Assembly (NCBI GenBank): GCA_937860165.1
Contig: CALMBE010000407.1
Location: forward strand, 1-8,060
DNA length: 8,060 nucleotides
Direction of reading: 5' to 3'
Source: an uncultured Planctomycetaceae bacterium
GTDB lineage: Bacteria; Planctomycetota; Planctomycetia; Pirellulales; Lacipirellulaceae
Positions 1-6,479 of the stretch are shown here, in pieces. Numbering within the stretch: the first letter of the stretch is position 1; each line of letters opens with the position of its first letter. The notes beneath the pieces were generated by a model. The model ran no database searches. It saw only the letters and a program-made list of their open reading frames with translations, and was not told the DNA's origin. A program made the translations under genes and the position numbers.

Positions 1-1
1 C

Positions 2-136
2 CCGCTCGCCGAGTCGGCGCGCGACGCGCTGGCCGGGTGCAACGACGTCGAGCTGGTCGAGTGGCCGGACCTCGACCACCTCAACACCTGGCACGAGGTC
101 CTCCCGGTCGCCCGCGACTGGTTCGACGCGCTCTGA
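2..136 (+). CDS. C-terminal end of an alpha/beta-hydrolase-like protein (5' truncated)
   Basis: Frame 2 is open from the window edge to a TGA at 134-136 and gives the last 44 residues of a protein. The end reads WPDLDHLNTWHEVLPVARDWFDAL. A DHLNTW-type motif about 20 residues before the C-terminus, followed by an amphipathic helix, is how alpha/beta hydrolases present their catalytic histidine; I infer that family from this alone, since the nucleophile and acid lie outside the window. The stretch is about 73% GC with strong G/C in third codon positions, unlike everything downstream (about 54% GC in the next 166 bases). It is therefore probably not part of the same transfer unit as the genes to its right. 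Other C-terminal folds are possible. Confidence 0.6.
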   Translation, partial: PLAESARDALAGCNDVELVEWPDLDHLNTWHEVLPVARDWFDAL

Positions 137-242
137 CATGCCGCTTCGCTGGCCGGGAGCGCCGATTCGATCCCTGTGTAATCTTTGGCCGCTGGTGCCT
201 CGTTGGCTGGCTGCCCAAATCATTCGACGTTTCCCGGTTTCT

Positions 243-279
243 CCAGTACTAGGCATTCTCGTTAGACCAGTATTAGGCA
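243..279. repeat. Imperfect direct repeat upstream of the operon, operator candidate
   Basis: CCAGTACTAGGCA at 243-255 is repeated as CCAGTATTAGGCA at 267-279 (12 of 13 identical, period 24 bp), and the similarity continues a few bases further (YTCnC). The second copy ends 23 bp before the ATG at 303, so the pair lies in the 5' leader or promoter of the operon. Two similar sites in this position suggest a regulator binding pair, but I see no convincing -35/-10 hexamers to place them against. Confidence 0.5.
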
Positions 280-290
280 CTCACATTAGC

Positions 291-295
291 AAGGA
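291..295 (+). promoter_or_regulatory. Ribosome binding site deciding the ATG at 303
   Basis: AAGGA lies 7 bases before ATG 303. The same frame is open back to an ATG at 138, but that start has no Shine-Dalgarno site and would add 55 residues of low-quality sequence (tryptophan- and arginine-rich, reading through the direct repeat). Confidence 0.75.
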
Positions 296-302
296 AAAAA
301 CA

Positions 303-2042
303 ATGAATACCCACAACTCTCAACTCCTTCGTCAAGAGATCAAGAAGTCGCTGACAGATGACTTCAAGGTGAGGCAGCTCACTACGGCGCCCACGCTAGA
401 GGCCATGACCGACGTTCTTCAGGCAGACGTGGCTCGGCAGCGCGAGACCTTAATCGCAATTGATAAGCTCAATGCCTTCTACGATCTCCAACGCGGCAAG
501 CCGCTGGACGAGGTCAACGAAGCTAAGAGCAAGGCCCAGGACGCGCTCACCGCACTCATTCTGAAGTCGCGCGACCCTTTTGTATTCGCAAGCGGCAACA
601 TCAAGAAGATCGGTGAGGCCCTCTCGGAACCGGCAGAGAAGGTCGTTAACGCGGTCGCCGACTATTGCCTGACAACACTCTCCGCCAATCAAGAAGCGCG
701 ATGTCTCGGCAAACGCGATGAGGTAGGTGCTTGCGTCCAAGTCACCTGCTACACCCACGCTGACGAGCAGCTTGACGCAACAACTTCCCCGCAACTGTTG
801 AGATTTGCTGGGGAGCGGCTGTCCGTCCACGACAACGAGGCAAACGCCATTCGAGAGCATGTCATTAGCTATATCCCCAAGTCGACGTCGGTTCCGCCCA
901 AACTCGATGGCGCGGCGCCCTATCGGAAAGAGATTGTGCGTTGCATCGAGCGGCTCCCTTCCCTCTTACGGCAACATTTACGACTCGAACATGGCCACAA
1001 GATTGAAGGGCAACGAGAGTCGCTGTCGGTCCTATTGCTGGGAAACTATGTCGTGGGCGTATTTCCAAACGTTCGTCATATCACGCCCCTGGCGAACCAG
1101 GATGTGCCCCTGTTGCTGCCCGCGCGACGCTCGTGGTTGGGCTCACTTCGTCCGACAAGGCCCGCGATTCGCAAGGCCATCAATGTCGTCGGGTTTACGA
1201 TGGTGTTCGCCCTCCTCGCAATGATGTCGCTCAATATCAGGAACGGGTTTGTCGAGATGGCGCGCGACTTCCAAACCCGCCTGCTCAACGTGGAACAACA
1301 CGCGACCGTGCTGCGGCAACATGATGAGAAGCTGACACAGATGCCCACCGACGAGAGTATTCGCATCTTAACCCGACAGGAACTCAAGAGTTTTCAGGAT
1401 CGACTCGTTGTCCAGGAAGTTGCTGTTCGAGACGCGCGGGCTCAAATCACCCGTTTACAGTCGCTGGTCGACGAGTTGACGCGTCAACAAGCTGTTATGC
1501 GCAAGACCGACGCCGTCCACGCCAACGCGATCAATGGGGGCGCTCAGCTCATCAACCAGTGGAGCGCCAAGACCGCAGAATTGGAACAACAGCTCCGTAC
1601 GCTCGGCGGACAACTCGTGCCGCTCGCGACCAGCCAAACCGCGACCCAACAAGTCCTCGGAAATCTTGATCGCAGAATGGGTACCGTCGAGCGCCGGGGC
1701 GACGCTGTCAGCGCAGCTCTGCGGGCGGACATGCAGCGAAATCTAGCCGCCTTCTCGCCCACGCTCGTCAAATTGGAAGCGGAAGTTCAGCGACTCCGGT
1801 CGGCTGTCTATTCGCCGAGCGGCAGACCTTCGCTGGAGTCTTTGTTTTCGCAGTTTGCGGACCTTCGGTCCTTGGTTGAGCGTTACGCCCAGGAACATAC
1901 GACGCGCGTCGCTCAAATGTCTTACTTGCTTCAAAAGTCGCGCGAACGCGAGCTGTTTTGGTACGAGTGGCTCGCCAAGAGCCGCGAGCTGCATAACGAC
2001 TCATCGTATTCCACCCGTCGAGCCTCCTACAGCAACTATTGA
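303..2042 (+). CDS. Single-pass membrane protein with long C-terminal coiled coil
   Basis: 579 residues; I do not recognise a named family. Residues 1-290 form a soluble, mostly helical N-terminal part. A hydrophobic helix runs from about 293 to 312 (INVVGFTMVFALLAMMSL). Residues 320-560 are rich in Q, E, L and R with heptad-like spacing (for example 360-400, 420-435 and 475-505) and are probably a long coiled coil. The arginine-rich stretch just before the helix (RRSWLGSLRPTRPAIRK) predicts the N-terminal domain in the cytoplasm and the coiled coil outside, in the periplasm. The tail is Ser/Tyr-rich. The gene is first in an operon, 7 bp before the next ATG. A role as scaffold or envelope-spanning partner of the downstream ATPase is inference from position and architecture; it has none of the motifs of known VirB-type subunits that I can see. 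Confidence 0.92.
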   Translation: MNTHNSQLLRQEIKKSLTDDFKVRQLTTAPTLEAMTDVLQADVARQRETLIAIDKLNAFYDLQRGKPLDEVNEAKSKAQDALTALILKSRDPFVFASGNIKKIGEALSEPAEKVVNAVADYCLTTLSANQEARCLGKRDEVGACVQVTCYTHADEQLDATTSPQLLRFAGERLSVHDNEANAIREHVISYIPKSTSVPPKLDGAAPYRKEIVRCIERLPSLLRQHLRLEHGHKIEGQRESLSVLLLGNYVVGVFPNVRHITPLANQDVPLLLPARRSWLGSLRPTRPAIRKAINVVGFTMVFALLAMMSLNIRNGFVEMARDFQTRLLNVEQHATVLRQHDEKLTQMPTDESIRILTRQELKSFQDRLVVQEVAVRDARAQITRLQSLVDELTRQQAVMRKTDAVHANAINGGAQLINQWSAKTAELEQQLRTLGGQLVPLATSQTATQQVLGNLDRRMGTVERRGDAVSAALRADMQRNLAAFSPTLVKLEAEVQRLRSAVYSPSGRPSLESLFSQFADLRSLVERYAQEHTTRVAQMSYLLQKSRERELFWYEWLAKSRELHNDSSYSTRRASYSNY

Positions 2043-2049
2043 GAACGCC

Positions 2050-2502
2050 ATGATCGACGTCTTGTTCAAACACTACGCATTGGCATTCGCTGTCGCGTCT
2101 TTTGTGCCGGGCTACTTGGCGGGCGCCAGGCTGCGGCACCCGCATGCCCCGCTTTTGGTCGGCGCCGTCGGCGCCATCGTAGTCTACCTAGCGGCCACGG
2201 CGCTGGCGGCATTGGCCGTTTACGTTGCGCTTCCCCTGCTGGCGGTCGCGCTCTATTTCCGTTTCAACAACGACATTCGCCAGTGGGGCCAATCGTTTGC
2301 CGCCCAGTCGGGCGTCCGCGTCCGTCATTGGAGGCGGCCGTCGCACGTCAACGAAGCCATTGACCGACTCCTCCATCGCAAGGAAGTGGTGGCCCATGAA
2401 CTTGACCAGCTCAAACAGTCCGGCGTCCACAATCGACACGCCGATCAGCGCCTCCGCGAAGAACTTCAGTCCATCGAACGGACTCTGGAGGACTTGCTGT
2501 GA
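2050..2502 (+). CDS. Small multi-pass membrane protein with charged helical tail
   Basis: 150 residues. Hydrophobic segments cover about residues 8-25 and 33-69, the latter long enough for a helical hairpin, giving two or three membrane passes. The segment RFNNDIRQWG marks the exit from the membrane. Residues 100-150 (HVNEAIDRLLHRKEVVAHELDQL ... LREELQSIERTLEDLL, read in two parts) form a charged amphipathic, probably coiled-coil helix in the cytoplasm. The ATG at 2050 is 7 bp after the previous stop, and the stop overlaps the next start as GTGA, so translation is probably coupled to both neighbours. VirD4-type coupling proteins usually have N-terminal membrane helices, while the ATPase encoded next has none; this protein could supply them as a separate subunit. 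That is an inference. No family recognised. Confidence 0.88.
   Translation: MIDVLFKHYALAFAVASFVPGYLAGARLRHPHAPLLVGAVGAIVVYLAATALAALAVYVALPLLAVALYFRFNNDIRQWGQSFAAQSGVRVRHWRRPSHVNEAIDRLLHRKEVVAHELDQLKQSGVHNRHADQRLREELQSIERTLEDLL
2487..2491 (+). promoter_or_regulatory. Shine-Dalgarno site supporting the GTG start at 2499
   Basis: A perfect GGAGG, inside the end of the upstream gene, lies 7 bases before GTG 2499. It makes the GTG, which overlaps the upstream TGA by 4 bases (GTGA), the clear start. Confidence 0.8.
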
Positions 2503-4727
2503 AAAGCCAGCCGCTGACCGCGTCGAATGAAGCGCCGGCCCTGCCGCGCTGGATGGAAGAGTATCGAGCCGCTATCGGCTGGCCTGCGGACTTTTCTATT
2601 GGTTCGCCACTGGCCATCGAGGGACCGCACCGCGGCGTGCTGTCTTTCAATGCGGATCAATTGGCGGAACTGCGACTTTCCGACAAAGAGACAGCCTGTC
2701 ACATCGCGCTGATCGCCAAAAGCGGTGGCGGCAAGAGCCGTTTGGCGCAGGGGTTGGTCCAAAGTCTATTCTTGGCCGGCCACGGAGGAACCGTCTTTGA
2801 CAATCGCGGCATGCTGCCTCACGACATCGTCGCTTGGCTGGCGAAGCAATATCACACGACGGGCGATCCGCAGTTCCTCGAACGGGTCCATGTTTTCGAT
2901 CCCACGCCCCAGCGTGTTCACAGCGAACAGCCGCTCCGCTGCCCTGAGTCCTACCGCGCCGGCGGCGCCTTTGAATGGTGGCGACAAACGCAGGTCGACG
3001 ACTACTTGGAAACGCTCCTGCGCGCCGTGACGCCCGAACAGCGGGAGATTATGAAGCGGCTGTATCGGCACGCCGGCAATTTCTTTCGCCTGATTGCCAC
3101 GCCGGATGACGAAGGACGGCAACTCTCGCCGGCTGAGGTGCTGATTCTCATGAACGTCTACGATCCGGACCACGATCGCCTTTTTGCGCGCTTCCAGCAC
3201 CGCCTGCCCCGTCGCGACCGGAACGATTTTGAACATTTGCACCGCTTGCGAGCGACCAAGCGCGATCAGGTGATCGACGGCATGTTGGAGAGCACGCAGA
3301 ACATGGTCGCCCGCTCCGTCGATGTGGTCATGGAGGCCATTTATTCGCGCCCCGACGTGCCGTCCGTTCCCTACGAAGAAATCATCACGCGGGGCCACTG
3401 GATGATCTTCGTCGGCCGACCCAACGACTTGCGCTCACAGCGGTCCATGGCCAATGTAACCGACCTTGCCTTTCGGCAAATTCGGCTCACGGCGTCCAAG
3501 CTCACCGCCGAAGGGCGTCAGCGGCTCCACTATGTGATTTTAGACGAGCCCGGCAACAGCTCGCTGGCAGGTCCGGACCTCGATTCCTCGTACGAACTTT
3601 GCCGCGCCACAAAAGTATCCCTCGTGACACTGTGGCAGGATCGCTCCACCTTTCAGATTGGCGATCTCGATCTGTTTTACCCCGTGATCAACAATTCTGA
3701 TCTTGTGATCTGCGGTCAGCAGAAACTCCCGGACGCGGAACTTGTCCGCTACTTGCGCCTCCCGAATAGTCAACTCGCGGAGCGCGTCCAAGAGGTCGAC
3801 CGGCCCGACCCCGGCCGGGACGAGGTCGTCACCATGATCAACGGCGGCGAGAGCATTAGCGGCGGGATCTCCCAATCCCACAGTGTCGGACTGTCGGCCG
3901 CCATCGGCTCCTCTACGGGGAGCGGCGTTTCCATTGTCCGCAACGAGAGCACAGCGCGCTCACGAACGCAGTTGCGCACAACGGCCACCGGCGAACAAAG
4001 CAATTGGAGCAGCAGCAGCGGCTCCGGCGACGCCAGCAGCCTCGGCCAATCGTCCGGAGTCGCGTCGTCGATCAATACGATTTCCTTCGATGGTGAACTT
4101 TTACATATTCCCTCGGCGAGCGATTCCCAGGGCGACTTTTTTTCGTCGGGGAACAGTCATTTTGAAAGTGAGGGGCAAGGCGGCGGGCAGAGTCGTTCGG
4201 TGGCCCAATCGGTTGGCGAATCCACGAGCCAGGCCCATGGCACGGCGATCGGACGCGCTTTTAATCGCTTGGCTTCGGCTTCACTGGGCGCCAGTCGCAC
4301 ACAGAGCGAATCGATCAATTGGATGAAGGGGTGGTCCCAGGGCTGGTCGCAAACGCTCGTTCAGCGGACTCGGGTGGATGTGCAACATACCGGCCGACCC
4401 CGCTACGACCTCGATTTTCAAGATGGCATCGTGGAGTTCCTGCTCAGCGTCATTCCTCCCCGCTGCGCCCTCTGTCGTGGCCGCATCAACGGCCGGGAAC
4501 AGACAGTGCTCTTTCGCACCGCCGACGTTCCTGACCCGTTCGACGATCCGGGCGAACGCCAATACGCCGTTGAGGAGTACCTCACCCAACTCTATGGCAC
4601 CAAGAATTATCTGTTTACTCCCGAGCCGACCGAAGTTGCGCGGGCGCGCCGACTCAAGGTCTTCCAAAACACTCCGGCAGCGCCGGCCGAGGACAATCCT
4701 GATAATGACCGCTTTAACTTCTCCTAA
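2499..4727 (+). CDS. VirD4/TraG/HerA-like coupling ATPase with Ser/Gly-rich insert
   Basis: 742 residues. The Walker A loop is at 73-80 (AKSGGGKS; the usual first Gly is Ala, and K79/S80 are present) and Walker B at 344-350 (HYVILDE, D349 and E350), followed by a TLWQDRSTF motif at 377-385 that resembles the conserved glutamine motif of coupling-type P-loop ATPases. Residues 100-300, between the two Walker motifs, hold a mainly helical insertion, as in the all-alpha domain of TrwB/TraG proteins. Residues 451-606 are unusual: 42 of about 156 residues are serine, with many G/SxS repeats. A C-terminal domain (622-720) contains a CALC pair (C656, C659). There is no membrane helix, unlike classical VirD4. 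By family such ATPases bring DNA to a transfer channel or pump it along. The link to replication-relaxation downstream supports a mobile-element role; a HerA-type defence ATPase is the alternative. Start GTG fixed by a GGAGG. Confidence 0.9.
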   Translation: MKSQPLTASNEAPALPRWMEEYRAAIGWPADFSIGSPLAIEGPHRGVLSFNADQLAELRLSDKETACHIALIAKSGGGKSRLAQGLVQSLFLAGHGGTVFDNRGMLPHDIVAWLAKQYHTTGDPQFLERVHVFDPTPQRVHSEQPLRCPESYRAGGAFEWWRQTQVDDYLETLLRAVTPEQREIMKRLYRHAGNFFRLIATPDDEGRQLSPAEVLILMNVYDPDHDRLFARFQHRLPRRDRNDFEHLHRLRATKRDQVIDGMLESTQNMVARSVDVVMEAIYSRPDVPSVPYEEIITRGHWMIFVGRPNDLRSQRSMANVTDLAFRQIRLTASKLTAEGRQRLHYVILDEPGNSSLAGPDLDSSYELCRATKVSLVTLWQDRSTFQIGDLDLFYPVINNSDLVICGQQKLPDAELVRYLRLPNSQLAERVQEVDRPDPGRDEVVTMINGGESISGGISQSHSVGLSAAIGSSTGSGVSIVRNESTARSRTQLRTTATGEQSNWSSSSGSGDASSLGQSSGVASSINTISFDGELLHIPSASDSQGDFFSSGNSHFESEGQGGGQSRSVAQSVGESTSQAHGTAIGRAFNRLASASLGASRTQSESINWMKGWSQGWSQTLVQRTRVDVQHTGRPRYDLDFQDGIVEFLLSVIPPRCALCRGRINGREQTVLFRTADVPDPFDDPGERQYAVEEYLTQLYGTKNYLFTPEPTEVARARRLKVFQNTPAAPAEDNPDNDRFNFS

Positions 4728-5121
4728 CATCAAACCCATGTTGCCGACGACCGCCCCGCGTGACTGCGAGTTTCTGGAAATCACGTCTGTGACGAACGTG
4801 ATTACTCGCCGCCAACTCCAGGACCACTGTCTGGACGGCGTCAAAGACCGTCAAGTGCGACGGAGTTGCCAACGGTTGAGCAGCCGCGGGTTATTACGAC
4901 GAATGTCACCCGTATTCGCCGATCCCACTGCAACAGCGGCATGCTACGCCTACTCCATCACGGAAAACGGCCTTCACGTCCTCGCCGAACAGATGGGCGA
5001 TCCGAGCGTATTGCTGCGGCCGAGCTCCCCTCCGCCCGCGCCACTAATGCGGCACGAATTGGGTGACAACGCAGATTCAGCTAACGCTCATGAAGGCGGT
5101 GGCGCGATCCACGTCCGTTGA
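4705..5121 (+). CDS. Replication-relaxation protein, winged-helix half (frame-disrupted)
   Basis: Starts at ATG 4705, overlapping the ATPase gene by 23 bp, with GAGGA at 4689-4693 as a plausible ribosome site; ATG 4738 lacks one. It reads 138 residues. Residues 18-98 fit the winged-helix pattern of the replication-relaxation family: RDCEFLEITSVTNVITRRQL, then RQVRRSCQRLSSRGLLRR (recognition helix plus wing), then a YAYSITENGLHVLAEQ strand-helix. The family's linker normally continues after an HxL motif; here MRHEL is at 116-120 and the rest (GDNADSANAHEGGGAIHVR) looks out of frame. The missing nuclease-like half is in the +1 frame starting near 5063. Such proteins are reported as needed for replication of some plasmids and often sit beside coupling ATPases. 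It is probably one gene of about 300 residues spanning 4705-5602. Confidence 0.75.
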   Translation: MTALTSPNIKPMLPTTAPRDCEFLEITSVTNVITRRQLQDHCLDGVKDRQVRRSCQRLSSRGLLRRMSPVFADPTATAACYAYSITENGLHVLAEQMGDPSVLLRPSSPPPAPLMRHELGDNADSANAHEGGGAIHVR

Positions 5122-5602
5122 ACTTGTCCGACAACTGCGGCGGGGCCACATCGTCAACCCCGAGGAGCCGGACACCGCCAAACGCACCTCGTTGCGATTC
5201 GATCTTTCCAACGGCAAACCCCTGTTCTGTGAGCCCGACTACGCCTTCGTGCTGCAATCGGGAGCAGCGCGGGTCGGCTATTGCCTCGAAACGGAGACTG
5301 GAGCCAACGGCGCCAAGCGCAAGATTGCCCGCTCCCACCAAGGCTATGCCGCGTTTGCGGACTCGGAATTCAATCGCTACGCCGTGTTGTTTCCAGATGT
5401 GACCAAAGGTCCGTTTCTCGTACTTGCGGTGGCTCCGACCGCCGGATACCGCGACCAGATGCGTCAAGCGATTGCCGATAAACCGGCCCGTGCGCTCTGG
5501 CGATTCGCCGCCTACGGGGATTTGAACGCCGAATCATTCCTGTTTCAGCCTGTGTGGTTTCTCCATGATCAATCCGAACCCGTGCCGTTATTGAACCCGT
5601 GA
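5063..5602 (+). CDS. Replication-relaxation protein, nuclease-like C-terminal half
   Basis: 179 residues if read from GTG 5063 (ATG 5090 is the other choice); neither has a Shine-Dalgarno site, and the frame has a TAA at 5045-5047, so it opens only at 5048. The content matches the second half of replication-relaxation proteins: EPDYAFVLQSG (57-67, D59), then GYCLETETG (72-80, E76 and E78), then K87 and a HQGYAAF helix, then FNRYAVLFP, FLVLAVAP and a late FLFQPVWF strand. The PD ... ExE ... K layout resembles a PD-(D/E)xK-type fold, though whether it cuts DNA is unknown. The gene overlaps the winged-helix ORF by 59 bp in the +1 frame. The best reading is that both halves are one protein, joined by a frameshift, an indel in GGG 5061-5063, or made as two coupled polypeptides. 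Confidence 0.75.
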   Translation: MTTQIQLTLMKAVARSTSVELVRQLRRGHIVNPEEPDTAKRTSLRFDLSNGKPLFCEPDYAFVLQSGAARVGYCLETETGANGAKRKIARSHQGYAAFADSEFNRYAVLFPDVTKGPFLVLAVAPTAGYRDQMRQAIADKPARALWRFAAYGDLNAESFLFQPVWFLHDQSEPVPLLNP

Positions 5603-5644
5603 CTCCCCCACTCTCCATACCCCTTGAGGCGTTGGCACGTTTGG

Positions 5645-5720
5645 GCCGCTGTCCGGCGGACTTGGCCGGACTCCGTCCGGACACGGACAGCGGCGGACGG
5701 GTTTGTGTTTGTTGTAATGT
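5645..5720 (+). terminator. Large hairpin after the operon, terminator-like
   Basis: An 11-bp perfect inverted repeat (5645-5655 with 5684-5694) encloses a second perfect 6-bp hairpin, CCGGAC TCC GTCCGG (5666-5680). About 12 bases later comes a T-rich but G-interrupted stretch (TTTGTGTTTGTTGT). Lying 43 bp after the last operon stop it could end transcription, but the T run is neither adjacent nor pure, so a protein-binding or origin role is equally possible. Confidence 0.4.
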
Positions 5721-5743
5721 CTTGTTTCCCCCCAGGTTCGACG

Positions 5744-5882
5744 GCCAGGCGATCGCTTCGCGACGCCTGGCTCCCCCGCCATTCTGGAGCATCCGCCGTC
5801 CCTGTGGTCCGGCGGCTCCAGACGCACCCTCCGGGTGCTATGCCGGGGGAGCCAGGCCTCGACTCAGATCGAAAGGCCTGGC
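5744..5882. repeat. 139-bp palindromic element with hairpin-forming terminal inverted repeats
   Basis: GCCTGGCTCCCCCG (5765-5778) and its perfect complement CGGGGGAGCCAGGC (5844-5857) form a 14-bp closing stem. Inside are two arms: CTGGAG + CCGCCG (5784-5798, 3-nt bulge) pairing with CGGCGG + CTCCAG (5810-5821), and GCACCC TCC GGGTGC (5824-5838). The result is a three-way junction. Each side of the closing stem can instead pair outward: GCCAGGCG (5744-5751) with CGCCTGGC (5764-5771), extended by TCGC/GCGA, and GCCAGGCCT (5851-5859) with AGGCCTGGC (5874-5882). The ends therefore form long imperfect terminal inverted repeats. It may be a REP/MITE-type repeat or a switching RNA; I see no clear target-site duplication. 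Confidence 0.7.
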
Positions 5883-6091
5883 CGCCGGCGCTCCGGGTCT
5901 TCCAGCCACTGCGCACCGGGTTGGGCCCGTTGGGCCCAATCGAACCTCTTCCCTCCACGACGAGTTGTTTGTTGTTTTGTTTGGCAATTCCCGAAGCGAA
6001 CTGACGTCCGCGAGACCTATCTCGCTATCGCCCGATGTTCACCTCGGTTTGCCCCGCGTAAGCGGGCCTTACTCCCCTTCCTCCCATTCCC

Positions 6092-6448
6092 ATGACATCC
6101 GCAGAATTGAATGCGATCACAACCTCTGTCCCGAAGGAAATCTACCTCCGCGTGGAGCCCAAAGGCTGGTTTGCTCACTTCCAGCAACCCCGGTATCTCA
6201 ATCTGACGCAAATGCTGTACACGATGTCGAACGAAGACATCACGGCCACTGTCAGCCAGACGCCCGGCTTGTTTCTGAGACACCAAATCTCCCGCGCCGA
6301 CCAATTTCATTTCGACAACAGAAATCGTGCGCGCCGCATTCTTCGCTCGATCTATGGCTCAAAACGCCGCGATCTTCCCAGCGTCTGGTACGACGCGGCC
6401 GTATTGGGCTGCTTGGCGATGGAAGCAGTCTCCTACGCACTGGCGTGA
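6092..6448 (+). CDS. Hypothetical 118-residue protein
   Basis: No family recognised. ATG 6092 is the first start after an in-frame TAA at 6059-6061. There is no Shine-Dalgarno site; the leader is pyrimidine-rich with CTTCCTCC at 6077-6084, 7 bases before the ATG. The protein looks real: balanced composition, a mixed beta/alpha N-terminus (EIYLRVEPKGWFAHFQQPRYLNL is a likely strand pair), a basic helix DNRNRARRILRSIYGSKRR around 75-93, and a hydrophobic C-terminal helix (AVLGCLAMEAVSYALA). That basic segment could bind nucleic acid, but nothing identifies a function. It stands alone, with about 490 non-coding bases on either side. The competing reading frame (5599-6663) has a product without normal composition. 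Confidence 0.7.
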   Translation: MTSAELNAITTSVPKEIYLRVEPKGWFAHFQQPRYLNLTQMLYTMSNEDITATVSQTPGLFLRHQISRADQFHFDNRNRARRILRSIYGSKRRDLPSVWYDAAVLGCLAMEAVSYALA

Positions 6449-6479
6449 CTGCTCGGAGAGGAACCTCAGATCCGTCGTT

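Larger units (their letters stand above)
5603..6091. other. 489-bp non-coding structured region
   Basis: I see no credible gene here. The only long open frame starts at GTG 5599, runs to 6663 and gives a Pro/Arg/Ser-rich product that continues straight through the better gene at 6092. The region holds the CGGAC hairpin (5645-5694), a T/G-rich stretch (5701-5727), a 139-bp palindromic element (5744-5882), the 8-mer TTGGGCCC twice (5921-5928 and 5930-5937, the second within the palindrome TTGGGCCCAA), another T/G-rich stretch (about 5962-5986) and a small hairpin with a GTAA tetraloop (CCCGC 6053-6057, GCGGG 6062-6066) before the next start. The density of inverted repeats suggests structured RNA, an origin or transfer site, or nested repeats. 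Confidence 0.7.

Noticed and set aside
163..180. tRNA T-arm-like GATTCGATCCC, possible tRNA fragment at an attachment site
   Set aside because: The flanking bases do not form the T stem or an acceptor stem, and no matching second copy is seen in the window.
138..302. N-terminal extension of the first operon gene to ATG 138
   Set aside because: No ribosome site at 138, low-quality residues and an overlap with the direct repeat; ATG 303 has AAGGA at a good distance.
2766..3398. Minus-strand frame of 210 residues inside the ATPase gene
   Set aside because: Antisense shadow of a strongly coding GC-rich gene; no ribosome site or family resemblance.
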